Shown here: in pieces, positions 19,979 through 28,429 of the stretch
Position numbering within the stretch: position 1 is the first letter of the stretch
How the letters are laid out: every line of letters begins with the position of its first letter
Origin: DAISKN01 sp963716925
GTDB taxonomy: Bacteria; Acidobacteriota; Vicinamibacteria; Marinacidobacterales; SMYC01
Length of the DNA: 64,000 nt
NCBI GenBank assembly: GCA_963716925.1
Contig: CAVQUX010000025.1
Span: 62,001-126,000 of the forward strand
Direction: 5' to 3'
Position numbers and translations under genes: made by a program
Notes under the pieces: model-generated
Database searches by the model: none
What the model was told of the DNA's origin: nothing
Seen by the model: the letters and a program-made list of their open reading frames with translations, nothing else

Positions 19979-21013
19979 TCACGCGCGCGCGAGAACCAGG
20001 ACTCGCGACGGGGAACGCCTGGGGCGCAGGATGCGAATGTCGGAGAATCCCCCGGCGGCAAGCCAGCCCGCGTAGTGACTGCCGTGGTAGCTGTCGGACG
20101 TGGAGGTGAGCTTGAAGAAGAGGGCCGTCAGGTCGCCGTGCCCGGCCGCGTGCTCTCGACGCGGCGCCTCCAGCTCCCAGATGGCGACCGTCCCGCCCGG
20201 GCGCAGCGCGCCGCGGAGGCGGCCCAGAACCGAGACCGCCTGCGCCGCGGTCAAATGATGCAGGACGTTCGACAGGAGCGCGGCGTCGGTGTCCTCGAAC
20301 GGATCGAGCAACAGGTCGGAGGCGCGGTAGTCCACCAGGTCCGCATATCCTCCCTCGAGCGCGAGCGCGCGGCCGTGCTCGAGCGCCTTGGGGAGGTCGA
20401 TGACCATGGACCGCATCGGGGGATGGCGGCGACAGATGGCGGCCCCGAGGAACCCGTGGGCCCCACCGAGATCGAGCAAGCGCGTTGCTCCCGCGGCGAT
20501 GGGCACCAACCGGCTCAACGTCGGCGCATCGAGGCGGGCGAGATCGAGCATCGCTCGCTGGTAGTCGCCCCACGCCTCGCGGTCCTGAAGCGCCCCGTGA
20601 AAATCGACTCCGCGTCCCGTTCGCACCATCCCGTCCAGCTCTTCGAGAAAACGCCACTGGGTCTCGTTCCAGCGGACGTACGCGCAGAGCTCCATCGGGG
20701 CCCCTCGAACGAGCGTGTGCCGGGAGAGCGAAGAGAGGCGATAGCGGCCGCCGCACTTCTCCAGGTATCCGGCGTGAGAGAGCGCGCGCAGCAGGAGCTC
20801 GAGCCCACCGGGGTCGAGGCGGAGAGTGCTCGCGAGATCGGTCACGGTGCGCGGCCGCTCGCGAAGGGCCTCGAACAAGCCGAGCCTCACGCCGGTCATG
20901 AGGACCCGAGCCTTCAGGGGCCCGAACAGCACGTCCACGACCGGGATGGGCACCAGTCCCAGCCACAAGGCGACCCGCTCGAGGAGGGTCTCGGGAATGA
21001 TGCCGACGTTCAT
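19979..21013 (-). CDS. SAM-dependent O-methyltransferase (class I, dimerising)
   Basis: 344 residues. An N-terminal winged-helix dimerisation domain (about 35-105, LGLFEALRERP) is followed by a Rossmann methyltransferase domain. SAM motif I reads LLDLGGAHG, and LLSNVLHHLT and GGTVAIWELE match later motifs. This is the plant-OMT/hydroxyneurosporene-type layout acting on small hydroxylated molecules; the substrate is unknown. The start codon follows the stop of the upstream membrane-protein gene with no gap (TAG-ATG), so the pair is translated together. Confidence 0.8.
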   Translation of the reverse strand: MNVGIIPETLLERVALWLGLVPIPVVDVLFGPLKARVLMTGVRLGLFEALRERPRTVTDLASTLRLDPGGLELLLRALSHAGYLEKCGGRYRLSSLSRHTLVRGAPMELCAYVRWNETQWRFLEELDGMVRTGRGVDFHGALQDREAWGDYQRAMLDLARLDAPTLSRLVPIAAGATRLLDLGGAHGFLGAAICRRHPPMRSMVIDLPKALEHGRALALEGGYADLVDYRASDLLLDPFEDTDAALLSNVLHHLTAAQAVSVLGRLRGALRPGGTVAIWELEAPRREHAAGHGDLTALFFKLTSTSDSYHGSHYAGWLAAGGFSDIRILRPRRSPSRVLVLARA

Positions 21014-21502
21014 CTAACGCGCGCCCAGCAGCACCAGCGCCTTCAATGCGGCGATCCAGGCCGCGAGCGTCGCCGCGTGCCGGAGGTACCCCAGTCGAAC
21101 CCACCGGCGGGCCTTCGCCACGGCCTCCGATTGGGGGAGCCTCTCGTCTCCCATCAGCCGGAGCATCGCGGGAATGAAGTACGCGAACGTGAGGCCCCTG
21201 TCCACGAGCGCGGCCAGAGCCGCCCCCAGCCACCAGAGGCGTGCCCCACCCGAGACCGAGAAGGCGGCGGCGAAGCTCGCGAGAGTGAGCAGAGTGAGGG
21301 GGACGGTGGTGACGTAGACCCAGAACCTCAGCCCGGAGTTCGCAGCGCTCGCCGCGGCAGCATCCCAGTGGTAACCCGACTCCGGAGAAAACCGAAGCCA
21401 CAGAGGAACGGTGACGCGTGACTCGTAGAGCCCGGCCCCGAACGCGACGCCGAGGTCGATGACGAACAACCACAGCACCAGCTGGACGATAAATTCCGCC
21501 AT
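21014..21502 (-). CDS. Four-helix membrane protein, DUF1772/anthrone-oxygenase-like
   Basis: 162 residues with four hydrophobic segments (about 5-22, 55-80, 85-105, 140-158). It resembles small DUF1772 membrane proteins, a family related to fungal anthrone oxygenases, but the match is by overall pattern only. Start at ATG 21502 with GGAGAG upstream. It abuts the methyltransferase gene, which hints at a shared small-molecule pathway (inference). Confidence 0.55.
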   Translation of the reverse strand: MAEFIVQLVLWLFVIDLGVAFGAGLYESRVTVPLWLRFSPESGYHWDAAAASAANSGLRFWVYVTTVPLTLLTLASFAAAFSVSGGARLWWLGAALAALVDRGLTFAYFIPAMLRLMGDERLPQSEAVAKARRWVRLGYLRHAATLAAWIAALKALVLLGAR

Positions 21503-21544
21503 TCTTTCTCTCCAATCCCTTCCACTCGTTCATACGACGTCGAT

Positions 21545-21979
21545 TCACCGGAATCCTTGACCCGACGCGACAGAAGCGTTGACCGGTCTCGCCAGGGTCG
21601 GATCGCGCCCGGCGAGCGCGGACCGGACCGAGCTCACCAGCGCTTCGTTCGACCAGGGTTTTTCCATGTACTCGATACCCAGGTCCACGACCGCCCGGCC
21701 CACCCTCGTCCGGTCCGCGTAGCCGGTGAGAAGAATCAAACCGGCCGCCGGCCGCAGCCGACGGACGTTCTCGAGAAAAGAGACGCCGTCCATGTGGGGC
21801 ATCAGGAAGTCCGAAATCACCACGTCGACCTCGGTCTTCGAGACGGTCTCGAGCGCCGCCCGCGGATCGCTCTCGAGCCGGACGAGCCAATCGGTCTCGA
21901 GGCCGAAAACGGCACGGAGCGCCGCGAGCACCAGAGGGTCGTCGTCCACGATGAGGACCTGCGGTCGTCGTTGGTGCAC
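21545..21979 (-). CDS. Single-domain response regulator (CheY-like)
   Basis: 144 residues, one receiver domain. The acidic pocket VDDD is at 11-14, the phosphorylation site is Asp57 (ISDFLMP), Thr of LLTGYA and Lys of YMEKP are in place. No output domain. GTG 21979 has a perfect AAGGAG upstream. The last 15 residues and stop lie inside a 47-base sequence repeated upstream of the gene at 22076. No partner kinase gene adjoins on the same strand; the divergent LytS-type kinase at 22159 is a candidate but already has its own regulator. Confidence 0.85.
   Translation of the reverse strand: MHQRRPQVLIVDDDPLVLAALRAVFGLETDWLVRLESDPRAALETVSKTEVDVVISDFLMPHMDGVSFLENVRRLRPAAGLILLTGYADRTRVGRAVVDLGIEYMEKPWSNEALVSSVRSALAGRDPTLARPVNASVASGQGFR
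21548..21594. repeat. Imperfect direct repeat, copy A (3' end of response-regulator gene)
   Basis: 47 bases matching 22076-22122 at 42 positions. Read on the minus strand, copy A encodes the C-terminal tail of the response regulator. Core shared sequence: CGACAGAAGCGTTGACCG. Confidence 0.8.
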
Positions 21980-22075
21980 GCGATCTCCTTTCCACCGTGT
22001 CGGACGCTCCGAACGCCGGCCGCCTCTCGTCCGGATCGGCCTCGGCCGATCGGTTTTATTTACGCAGGCGAACCG

Positions 22076-22122
22076 CCGGATATCTTGACCCGACACGACA
22101 GAAGCGTTGACCGTTCTCGCCA
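22076..22122. repeat. Imperfect direct repeat, copy B (upstream of response-regulator gene)
   Basis: Second copy of the 47-base sequence, 528 bases from copy A and in the same orientation and reading frame. It lies about 100 bases upstream of the response-regulator start and shortly before the divergent histidine kinase. It could be the residue of a tandem duplication or a regulatory element. Confidence 0.8.
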
Positions 22123-22158
22123 CACCTTCAAAACGCCGTCGGCCCGCCCCCGAACTTT

Positions 22159-23256
22159 TTGGCACTCGCTCGACTTCTCGCTATCGTGGCCCTTGTGAGC
22201 TTGTACTGGAAATGCCAGATCTTCGGCTGGTCGCTCCTCGGCCTCGTGGGGGCCCTCATCCCTACGTTGTTCGGGGGCCCGCGGTGGGCGGTCGTGGGGC
22301 GCGCGGTCGCGGGCGTCCTCCTCGGCATCGTCCTCACCGATAGATTCCGGCACCATATGCGACGGAGCGGTTGGCTGCGGCTGCCGCTTCGGAAGCTCGC
22401 TCCGCGGGTCGGTGCGGTGAGCGTCCTCATCGCCGCCCTCATGGTCCTGGGGGTCCTGCCGTTCCTGTCGCTCCTCATCGAAAGAGAGGACCGCTCGGGC
22501 CCGATGGCGGCCGTCTTCGCGAGCCATGTGGCCATCGTCCTCGGGTGGTCGTCGATCTACGTCGGGTACCACTATCTCCAGGGCGTGCGGAAGGCGGAAG
22601 CGGAGAAGTGGCGGCTCGAGCTCTCGATGCGGGAGACGGAGCTCCGCGCGCTCCGCGCTCAGCTCAATCCGCATTTCCTGTTCAACAGCCTGAACAGTCT
22701 GCGGGGGCTCATCGTGGAGGATCCCGTCCGGGCCCGGGAGGCGATCGGAGGGCTGGCGGCCCTTCTCCGCTACTCGCTCCAGCTGAGCCGCACGGCGATG
22801 ACCACCCTCGACCGGGAGCTGGAAGCGACGGAGCACTACCTGGAGCTCGAAGCCGTCCGCTTCGAGAGCCGGCTGCGGTACGCGATCGAGACCGACGACC
22901 GAGCGCGGGATCACCTGGTGCCGCCGATGTTGATCCAGACCCTGGCGGAGAACGCCGTCCGGCACGGCATTTCCCGATTGCCCGATGGCGGAACCGTTCG
23001 CATCGAAGCTCGAGAGCTGTCGGACGGCCTCCACGTGCGCGTGACCAACACCGGGAGGCTCGAGGCGAAGCGCGAAGGGAGCGGAATCGGCCTTTCCAAC
23101 TCCCGGGAGCGGCTGCGGCTCGCCTTCGGCGAGGACGTCCGTCTGGAGCTCGAGCAGACTGGACCGGACGAGGTCAGCTGTGCCGTCGTCATCCCCGCGC
23201 GTCCGCTCCGGACGCCGATCGTCGAGCCCGCTCCCATGGAATCGGTGGCGCCATGA
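22159..23256 (+). CDS. LytS/YehU-type membrane histidine kinase
   Basis: 365 residues as read from TTG 22159; the true start is uncertain because no ATG or clear ribosome site is present. Four hydrophobic segments occupy about 1-145. The His_kinase domain has LNPHFLFNSLNSLRGL with phospho-acceptor His near 172, and the ATPase domain has QTLAENAVRHGI (N box) and GSGIGLSNSRERL (G box). The stop overlaps the start of the response-regulator gene (ATGA), a standard kinase-regulator pair. Confidence 0.85.
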   Translation: MALARLLAIVALVSLYWKCQIFGWSLLGLVGALIPTLFGGPRWAVVGRAVAGVLLGIVLTDRFRHHMRRSGWLRLPLRKLAPRVGAVSVLIAALMVLGVLPFLSLLIEREDRSGPMAAVFASHVAIVLGWSSIYVGYHYLQGVRKAEAEKWRLELSMRETELRALRAQLNPHFLFNSLNSLRGLIVEDPVRAREAIGGLAALLRYSLQLSRTAMTTLDRELEATEHYLELEAVRFESRLRYAIETDDRARDHLVPPMLIQTLAENAVRHGISRLPDGGTVRIEARELSDGLHVRVTNTGRLEAKREGSGIGLSNSRERLRLAFGEDVRLELEQTGPDEVSCAVVIPARPLRTPIVEPAPMESVAP

Positions 23257-23999
23257 GAGCCGTGATCGTGGACGACGAGCGGCTCGCGCGCAACGAGCTC
23301 CGCCGCCTCCTCGGCCGTCACCCGGAGATCGAGGTCATCGGCGAGGCCGCGAACGCCCGGGAGGCTCGGATGAGGCTCGAGAGCCTGGACCCGGACCTGC
23401 TGTTCCTCGACGTTCAGATGCCCGGGGAGACGGGTTTCGACCTCCTCGCATCCATCGACGGAATTCCGATCGTGGTGTTCACCACGGCTTACGACGAGTA
23501 CGCCGTTCACGCCTTCGAAGTGAGCGCCGTGGACTATCTCGTCAAGCCCGTCGAATCCGAGCGGCTCGCCAAAACCGTCGCGCGCCTTCTGGCCTCGCCC
23601 GCCGCCGCGAGGATCGGAGCGGCGTCCGAAATCGAGACCACCACCGGCCATTTGCGGCGCCTGCTGGAAAAGGAACTTTGCGGCGGCGACCCGACGCTGG
23701 AACATATGGCGGCGCGGCTCCACATGAGCGCCCGAACGCTTCACCGCCGCCTCGAAGCGGAGGGCACCGCGTTCCGACTTCTGGTCGCGGAAGTGCGGCG
23801 GGAGCTCGCCGAGCGCCATCTCCGGGAGCGGGTCCTTCCGATCGGCGAGATTGGATTTCTTCTGGGGTTTTCCGAGACGAGCGCGTTCCACCGCGCGTTC
23901 AAGCGGTGGACCGGGTGGCGGCCTCTCGCGTACCGCCGCGCCCACGCCCGAGAGACGAACTCCGGGCGCACGCCGCCCATAGATCGAGGAGGCGACTAG
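23253..23999 (+). CDS. Response regulator with AraC-type DNA-binding domain
   Basis: 248 residues. Receiver domain 1-115 with DDE at 7-9, phospho-Asp53 (FLDVQMP) and Lys in YLVKP. A C-terminal AraC helix-turn-helix pair follows (about 155-240), with ARLHMSARTLHRRL and IGFLLGFSETSAFHRAFKRWTG. LytS-type kinases usually pair with LytTR-domain regulators, and the receiver here has a LytTR-regulator-like sequence, so the output domain appears to have been exchanged. Translationally coupled to the kinase. Confidence 0.87.
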   Translation: MRAVIVDDERLARNELRRLLGRHPEIEVIGEAANAREARMRLESLDPDLLFLDVQMPGETGFDLLASIDGIPIVVFTTAYDEYAVHAFEVSAVDYLVKPVESERLAKTVARLLASPAAARIGAASEIETTTGHLRRLLEKELCGGDPTLEHMAARLHMSARTLHRRLEAEGTAFRLLVAEVRRELAERHLRERVLPIGEIGFLLGFSETSAFHRAFKRWTGWRPLAYRRAHARETNSGRTPPIDRGGD

Positions 24000-24149
24000 C
24001 TATCGTTTCCTCCTCCCGGAGAAGGCCGTCCGCCGCGGTCGCGGAGCCGGAGGAGGCCTTGGTCTGATGGAATTCGTCCCGTAAAATTCACCGGCCTGTC
24101 GATTTCGCCGCGCCGGTTTCGACTAGACTGTGGGGAGGAGTCCTTCTTC

Positions 24150-26651
24150 ATGTCGACCTTTTTGAATGACGTTCGCTACGCCGTCCGGACCTTCGCGCAT
24201 CGCCCTGGATTCACGGCCGTGGTGCTGCTGACCCTGGGCCTCGCGATCGGAAGCAACGTGGCCATCTTCAGCGTCGCCAGCGCCGTCCTCCTCAAGCCGC
24301 TTCCCTACCGGAACCCCGAGCGCCTGGTGCTGGTGTGGAACCGCATGTCGAACGCCAACCGGCCCAACGTCCCGGTGTCGGGCCCCGATTTCGTCGACTA
24401 CAAGGAGCAGACGACGATGTTCGAGGGCTTCGCCGGCGCCGTCGCCGTCGAGGCGACCATCACGGGAGAGGAGCGGCCGGAACAGGTGATGATGGGATGG
24501 AGCACCGTCGAGTTCTTCAAGGTCCTCGGCGTGCGACCGTTCCTCGGCCGCGATTTCGAAGCGGGCGACGGGACACCCATCGATCCGAAGACGTTCCTCG
24601 ATCCGAACGCGAAGATGCCCCCGGGCACGATCCTTCTGACCTACGGAATGTGGCAGCGCCAGTTCGCTTCCGATCCGAAGATTGTCGGGAAGACCCTCCA
24701 GATCGACGGCAATGCGAACGTCATCGTCGGCGTTCTGCCGGAGGACTTCCAGATCTACCTCCCCGCCTACGCCGGCATGCCCACGAACATCGACGCCTGG
24801 GGAGCGTTCCCCGTCGACTTCTCGACCACTCCAAGGGACGGCGAGTTTCTCACGGTGGTAGGAAGGCTCAAGCCCGAGGTGACGCTCGAACAGGCACAAG
24901 CGGAAATGGACTCGCTCGCCGCGCGGTTCCGTGAGCAGTTCGAGCATCACAAGAGCGTGGGGATGGAGATCGTGGTCAACTCGATGCACCGCGACGTGGT
25001 CGATCACGTCCGTCCGCTCCTGCTGACGCTCCTCGCCGCTTCCGGGTTCGTACTGCTCATCGCCTGCGCCAACGTGGCGAACCTTCTCCTGGTGCGGGCG
25101 GCCGAGCGGGAGCGGGAGATCGCCGTCCGCGCGGCTCTCGGCGGAGGACGGGGACGCATCGTCATGCAGATGCTGACGGAGAGTCTGGTGCTCGGGGCCG
25201 CCGGGGGTCTGGCCGGACTCGGGGTCGGGTGGGCCGGGATCCGCACGCTGCTGGCGATGCGACCAGACAGCCTGCCGCGGCTTTCGACGGTCGAAATCGA
25301 CGGATACGTCCTCCTGTTCACCGCGGCGGCCTCTCTGCTCGCGGCCTTTGTCTTCGGCGCGACGCCCGCCTTGAAGGCGGGGAGTCCGAATCTGGCGAAC
25401 TCGCTCAAGGATCGAGGAAGCGAGGGCGGGGGCGTACGCGGCAACAAGGTTCGTACCGTCCTGGTGGTGATGGAGGTCGCTCTGTCGCTGGTGCTCCTGA
25501 TCGGCGCCGGCCTCATGCTGCGAAGCTTCACCAAGCTCCAGCAGGTGGATCCCGGCTTCGATCCCGACGGCGTTCTGACCATGTCGGTCCCGATCCCCAT
25601 GTTCAAGTATCGCGACCCTGACGCGCGGGTCGCTTTCTTCGACCGGCTGCGGGAGCGTCTCGAGGCGCTCCCCGGAGTCGAATCCGTCGGTGGAGGGGCG
25701 CCGATCCCGCTGGGCGGCGGGGACCAGTACTGGGTTCAACCCTACGGCCGCGACAACGCCACCGAAGAGGAGTGGAGCCAGAACCGCGCGGACTACCGAG
25801 GGATCCTGCCCGGCTATACCGAAGCCATGGGTATCGGGCTCATCGCGGGCAGAACGTTCGACGAGGCCGACAACCAGGCGGGCGGACTGAGCGTCGTCGT
25901 GGTCGATGAAAAGCTCGCCGAACAGACCTGGCCCAACGAGGATCCCGTGGGCAAGGGAATGCAGATCGTGAAGTTCGACTTCGAGAACATGGCGCTCAAG
26001 CGCGTGCCGGTCCAGGTCGTGGGGGTGGTGCGGCACGTGAAATCCGAGTCGCTCACCGCCGAGGGCCGGGGCGCCATCTACTATCCTTACCGCTTCTTCC
26101 CCTGGTGGCCGATGAAGATCACCCTGCGGGGAGCGTCGGACCCGTTGCGCCTCGTCGGCGCCATTCGCGCGGAGGTGGCAGCGCTCGACGGGGACGTCCC
26201 CGTGGCCGACGTGCGTCTCATGACGGACTACGTAGACGATGCGATGGCTCAGACCCGGTTCACGCTGACCCTCATCGGCGTCTTCGCGCTTCTGGCGCTG
26301 ATCCTGGCGTCCGTCGGTCTCTACGGCGTGATCGCTTACTCGCTTCGGCAGCGGGTACAGGAGATCGGTGTGCGCATGGCGTTCGGCGCCGGCGGCAGAA
26401 GCATCGTGGGCCTGGTGGTGAGCCACGGGATGATGCTGGCTCTCTGCGGCGTGGGTCTGGGATTGATCGCGGCCCTGGTGCTGACCCGGACGGCGGCGAG
26501 CCTCCTCTACGGAGTCACTCCGTTCGACGCCGTGACCTTCGCCGGCATCCCGGTTCTGCTCGTCGGAGTCACGTCGCTCGCGAGCTACATCCCGGCGCGG
26601 CGGGCTACGCGAATCGATCCGATCGCCGCCCTCAGGGGAAGGTCGCGCTAG
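24150..26651 (+). CDS. MacB/FtsX-family orphan permease (ADOP type)
   Basis: 833 residues: N-terminal membrane segment (about 20-45), MacB periplasmic core domain, three-helix FtsX block (about 290-410), then a second membrane segment, periplasmic domain and FtsX block to the end. This duplicated arrangement without an ATPase gene nearby is the acidobacterial duplicated orphan permease pattern. The common N-terminal PadR-like extension is absent. Likely exports a small molecule or lipoprotein together with an ATPase from elsewhere (inference). ATG 24150 follows GGAGGAG. Confidence 0.85.
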   Translation: MSTFLNDVRYAVRTFAHRPGFTAVVLLTLGLAIGSNVAIFSVASAVLLKPLPYRNPERLVLVWNRMSNANRPNVPVSGPDFVDYKEQTTMFEGFAGAVAVEATITGEERPEQVMMGWSTVEFFKVLGVRPFLGRDFEAGDGTPIDPKTFLDPNAKMPPGTILLTYGMWQRQFASDPKIVGKTLQIDGNANVIVGVLPEDFQIYLPAYAGMPTNIDAWGAFPVDFSTTPRDGEFLTVVGRLKPEVTLEQAQAEMDSLAARFREQFEHHKSVGMEIVVNSMHRDVVDHVRPLLLTLLAASGFVLLIACANVANLLLVRAAEREREIAVRAALGGGRGRIVMQMLTESLVLGAAGGLAGLGVGWAGIRTLLAMRPDSLPRLSTVEIDGYVLLFTAAASLLAAFVFGATPALKAGSPNLANSLKDRGSEGGGVRGNKVRTVLVVMEVALSLVLLIGAGLMLRSFTKLQQVDPGFDPDGVLTMSVPIPMFKYRDPDARVAFFDRLRERLEALPGVESVGGGAPIPLGGGDQYWVQPYGRDNATEEEWSQNRADYRGILPGYTEAMGIGLIAGRTFDEADNQAGGLSVVVVDEKLAEQTWPNEDPVGKGMQIVKFDFENMALKRVPVQVVGVVRHVKSESLTAEGRGAIYYPYRFFPWWPMKITLRGASDPLRLVGAIRAEVAALDGDVPVADVRLMTDYVDDAMAQTRFTLTLIGVFALLALILASVGLYGVIAYSLRQRVQEIGVRMAFGAGGRSIVGLVVSHGMMLALCGVGLGLIAALVLTRTAASLLYGVTPFDAVTFAGIPVLLVGVTSLASYIPARRATRIDPIAALRGRSR

Positions 26652-26666
26652 ACTCGTGGGGTCATC

Positions 26667-27905
26667 GTGTCCGATGAAGCGGTGCGGGCAACCGTCGACG
26701 GCGTCTACCGTTCCGACTCGCGGCGGGTCTTCGCCACCCTGATTCGCCTCCTCGGCGACTTCGACGGCGCCGAGGAAGCCCTGCACGACGCCTTCCGGGC
26801 GGCCCTGGAGCAATGGCCGCGGGATGGAATCCCCAAAAGTCCCCGGGCCTGGCTGGTTTCCGTCGGCCGATTCAAGGCGATCGACCGGCTGCGCCGGCGC
26901 GCGCGCTTCCACGCGCTCGACGACCTCTCGGGGGTCGTGGAGGCGCTCGCCTCTCACCCCTCGTACCCCGGCGAGGAAATCGAGGACGACCGCCTGAGGC
27001 TCATCTTCACCTGCTGCCATCCGGCGCTTTCTCCGGACGCGCAGGTAGCGCTGACGCTGCGCGAGGTCTGCGGCCTCACCACGGAAGAGATTGCGAGAGC
27101 GTTCCTCGCCGCCCCCTCCACCCTGGCCCAGCGGGTGGTGCGCGCCAAGGCCAAGATCCGCGACGCCCGCATCCCCTATCAGGTGCCCTCCAAGGAGGAC
27201 TTGCCGGAGCGGCTGGACAGCGTTCTCCGCGTGGTCTACCTGGTGTTCAACGAGGGCTACTCCGCCTCCTCCGGGGAGTCGCTCACCAGGCGCGACCTCT
27301 CGGGAGAGGCGATACGCCTCGCGCGTCTGCTGGTCGAGCTCCTTGGCGAGCCCGAGGCGATGGGCCTTCTCGCGTTGATGCTGCTGCACGAATCGCGGCG
27401 CGCGGCCCGCACCGGGTCGACGGGGGATCCGATTCTCCTCGAAGACCAGGACCGCTCTCTCTGGGATTGCGAAGCCATCGCCGAGGGGACCGCCCTGCTG
27501 GAGCGGGCTCTCTCGTCGCGGCGGTTCGGACCGTACAGCCTGCAGGCGGCGATCGCCGCGGTACACGCGGAGGCCCCGGACGCCACCGCCACCGACTGGG
27601 CCCAGATCGTCGGACTGTACGACGTGCTGTTGCGGTTGGAGCCGTCGCCCGTCGTCGAGTTGAACCGCGCCGTCGCGGTGGCGATGCGGGATGGACCCGC
27701 CGCCGGCCTCGCCCTGGTCGATGCCCTCCTGGCGCGCGGCGAGCTCCGGGATTACCGCCTCGCGCACGCGGCGCGGGCGGACCTGTGCCGGCGGCTGGGA
27801 AGAGCGTCCGAAGCGCGGACGAGCTACGAGCGGGCGCTGGCCCTGACGCTCCAGGAACCGGAGCGCCGGTTTCTCGAGCGGCGGCTCGCCGAGATGAAGG
27901 ACTGA
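26667..27905 (+). CDS. ECF42-group RNA polymerase sigma factor
   Basis: 412 residues, much longer than ordinary ECF factors. Sigma region 2 (residues about 15-80, FDGAEEALHDAF and RLRRRARF) and region 4 (about 110-170, LTTEEIARAFLAAPSTLAQR) are followed by about 230 residues of the DUF6596/TPR-like extension typical of ECF42. These factors need the C-terminal extension rather than a classical anti-sigma factor. The next gene encodes a YCII/DGPF protein, the usual genetic partner. GTG 26667 begins 15 bases after the permease gene, so the genes may be co-transcribed. Confidence 0.88.
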   Translation: MSDEAVRATVDGVYRSDSRRVFATLIRLLGDFDGAEEALHDAFRAALEQWPRDGIPKSPRAWLVSVGRFKAIDRLRRRARFHALDDLSGVVEALASHPSYPGEEIEDDRLRLIFTCCHPALSPDAQVALTLREVCGLTTEEIARAFLAAPSTLAQRVVRAKAKIRDARIPYQVPSKEDLPERLDSVLRVVYLVFNEGYSASSGESLTRRDLSGEAIRLARLLVELLGEPEAMGLLALMLLHESRRAARTGSTGDPILLEDQDRSLWDCEAIAEGTALLERALSSRRFGPYSLQAAIAAVHAEAPDATATDWAQIVGLYDVLLRLEPSPVVELNRAVAVAMRDGPAAGLALVDALLARGELRDYRLAHAARADLCRRLGRASEARTSYERALALTLQEPERRFLERRLAEMKD

Positions 27906-27967
27906 CGGGCCGATGTCGATCCCACCCTCACCCGAACGACCAGAGGGTGTGAGCTCGGGAGTGAACG

Positions 27968-28315
27968 ATGAAGTACCTGTGCCTGATATATGGTGAGGAG
28001 CATGCGCTGGCGACGGTGGCCGATAGCGACTGTATCGCCTGTGACCGGGAGATCGCGCGGAGCGGCCACGGAATCGCCTCGGAGGCCCTCCAGCCGGTTT
28101 CCACCGCGACCACGGTGAGGGTCAGAAACGGGAAGGTCTCCGTCACCGACGGTCCTTTCGCCGAGACCAAAGAGCAGCTGTCCGGGTTCTACCTCGTCGA
28201 GGCGAGAGATCTCAACGAAGCCATCCAGCTCGCGGCGAGCATGCCCCCGGCGCGCGTCGGGAGCGTCGAAGTGCGGCCGGTTCGGGAGCTCGAGGCGCCG
28301 CCGCAGTCTTCCTAG
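27968..28315 (+). CDS. YCII/DGPF-domain protein
   Basis: 115 residues with the diagnostic TDGPFAETKEQLSGFY motif at about 59-74 and the N-terminal MKYLCLIYG strand. DGPF proteins are conserved neighbours of ECF42 sigma factors and are thought to act in their signalling; the biochemical role is unknown. Encoded 62 bases after the sigma-factor gene. A structured repeat starts 12 bases after its stop. Confidence 0.9.
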   Translation: MKYLCLIYGEEHALATVADSDCIACDREIARSGHGIASEALQPVSTATTVRVRNGKVSVTDGPFAETKEQLSGFYLVEARDLNEAIQLAASMPPARVGSVEVRPVRELEAPPQSS

Positions 28316-28326
28316 AGTGCGTCAAT

Positions 28327-28429
28327 GCCGCGGGGCCCCACCCCCGCGGCCGAAGATGTCGGAGGCCCTTTCGGGCCGGGCTCGCTCCGCTCGCGCAGGC
28401 TGCAGACGCATTTTTTCCGCAGCCTGCTA
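28327..28429 (+). repeat. Structured intergenic repeat, copy 1
   Basis: Fills the gap between the convergent YCII and TPR-kinase genes. It contains a GC hairpin (GCCGCGGG / CCCGCGGC), the shared block GGGCTCGCTCCGCTCGCGCAG, and a stem CAGGCTGC / GCAGCCTG around a T6 run. The last bases carry the TAG stop of the kinase gene. A second copy in opposite orientation is at 63362-63473. It may act as a bidirectional terminator or be a small non-autonomous element. Confidence 0.8.
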
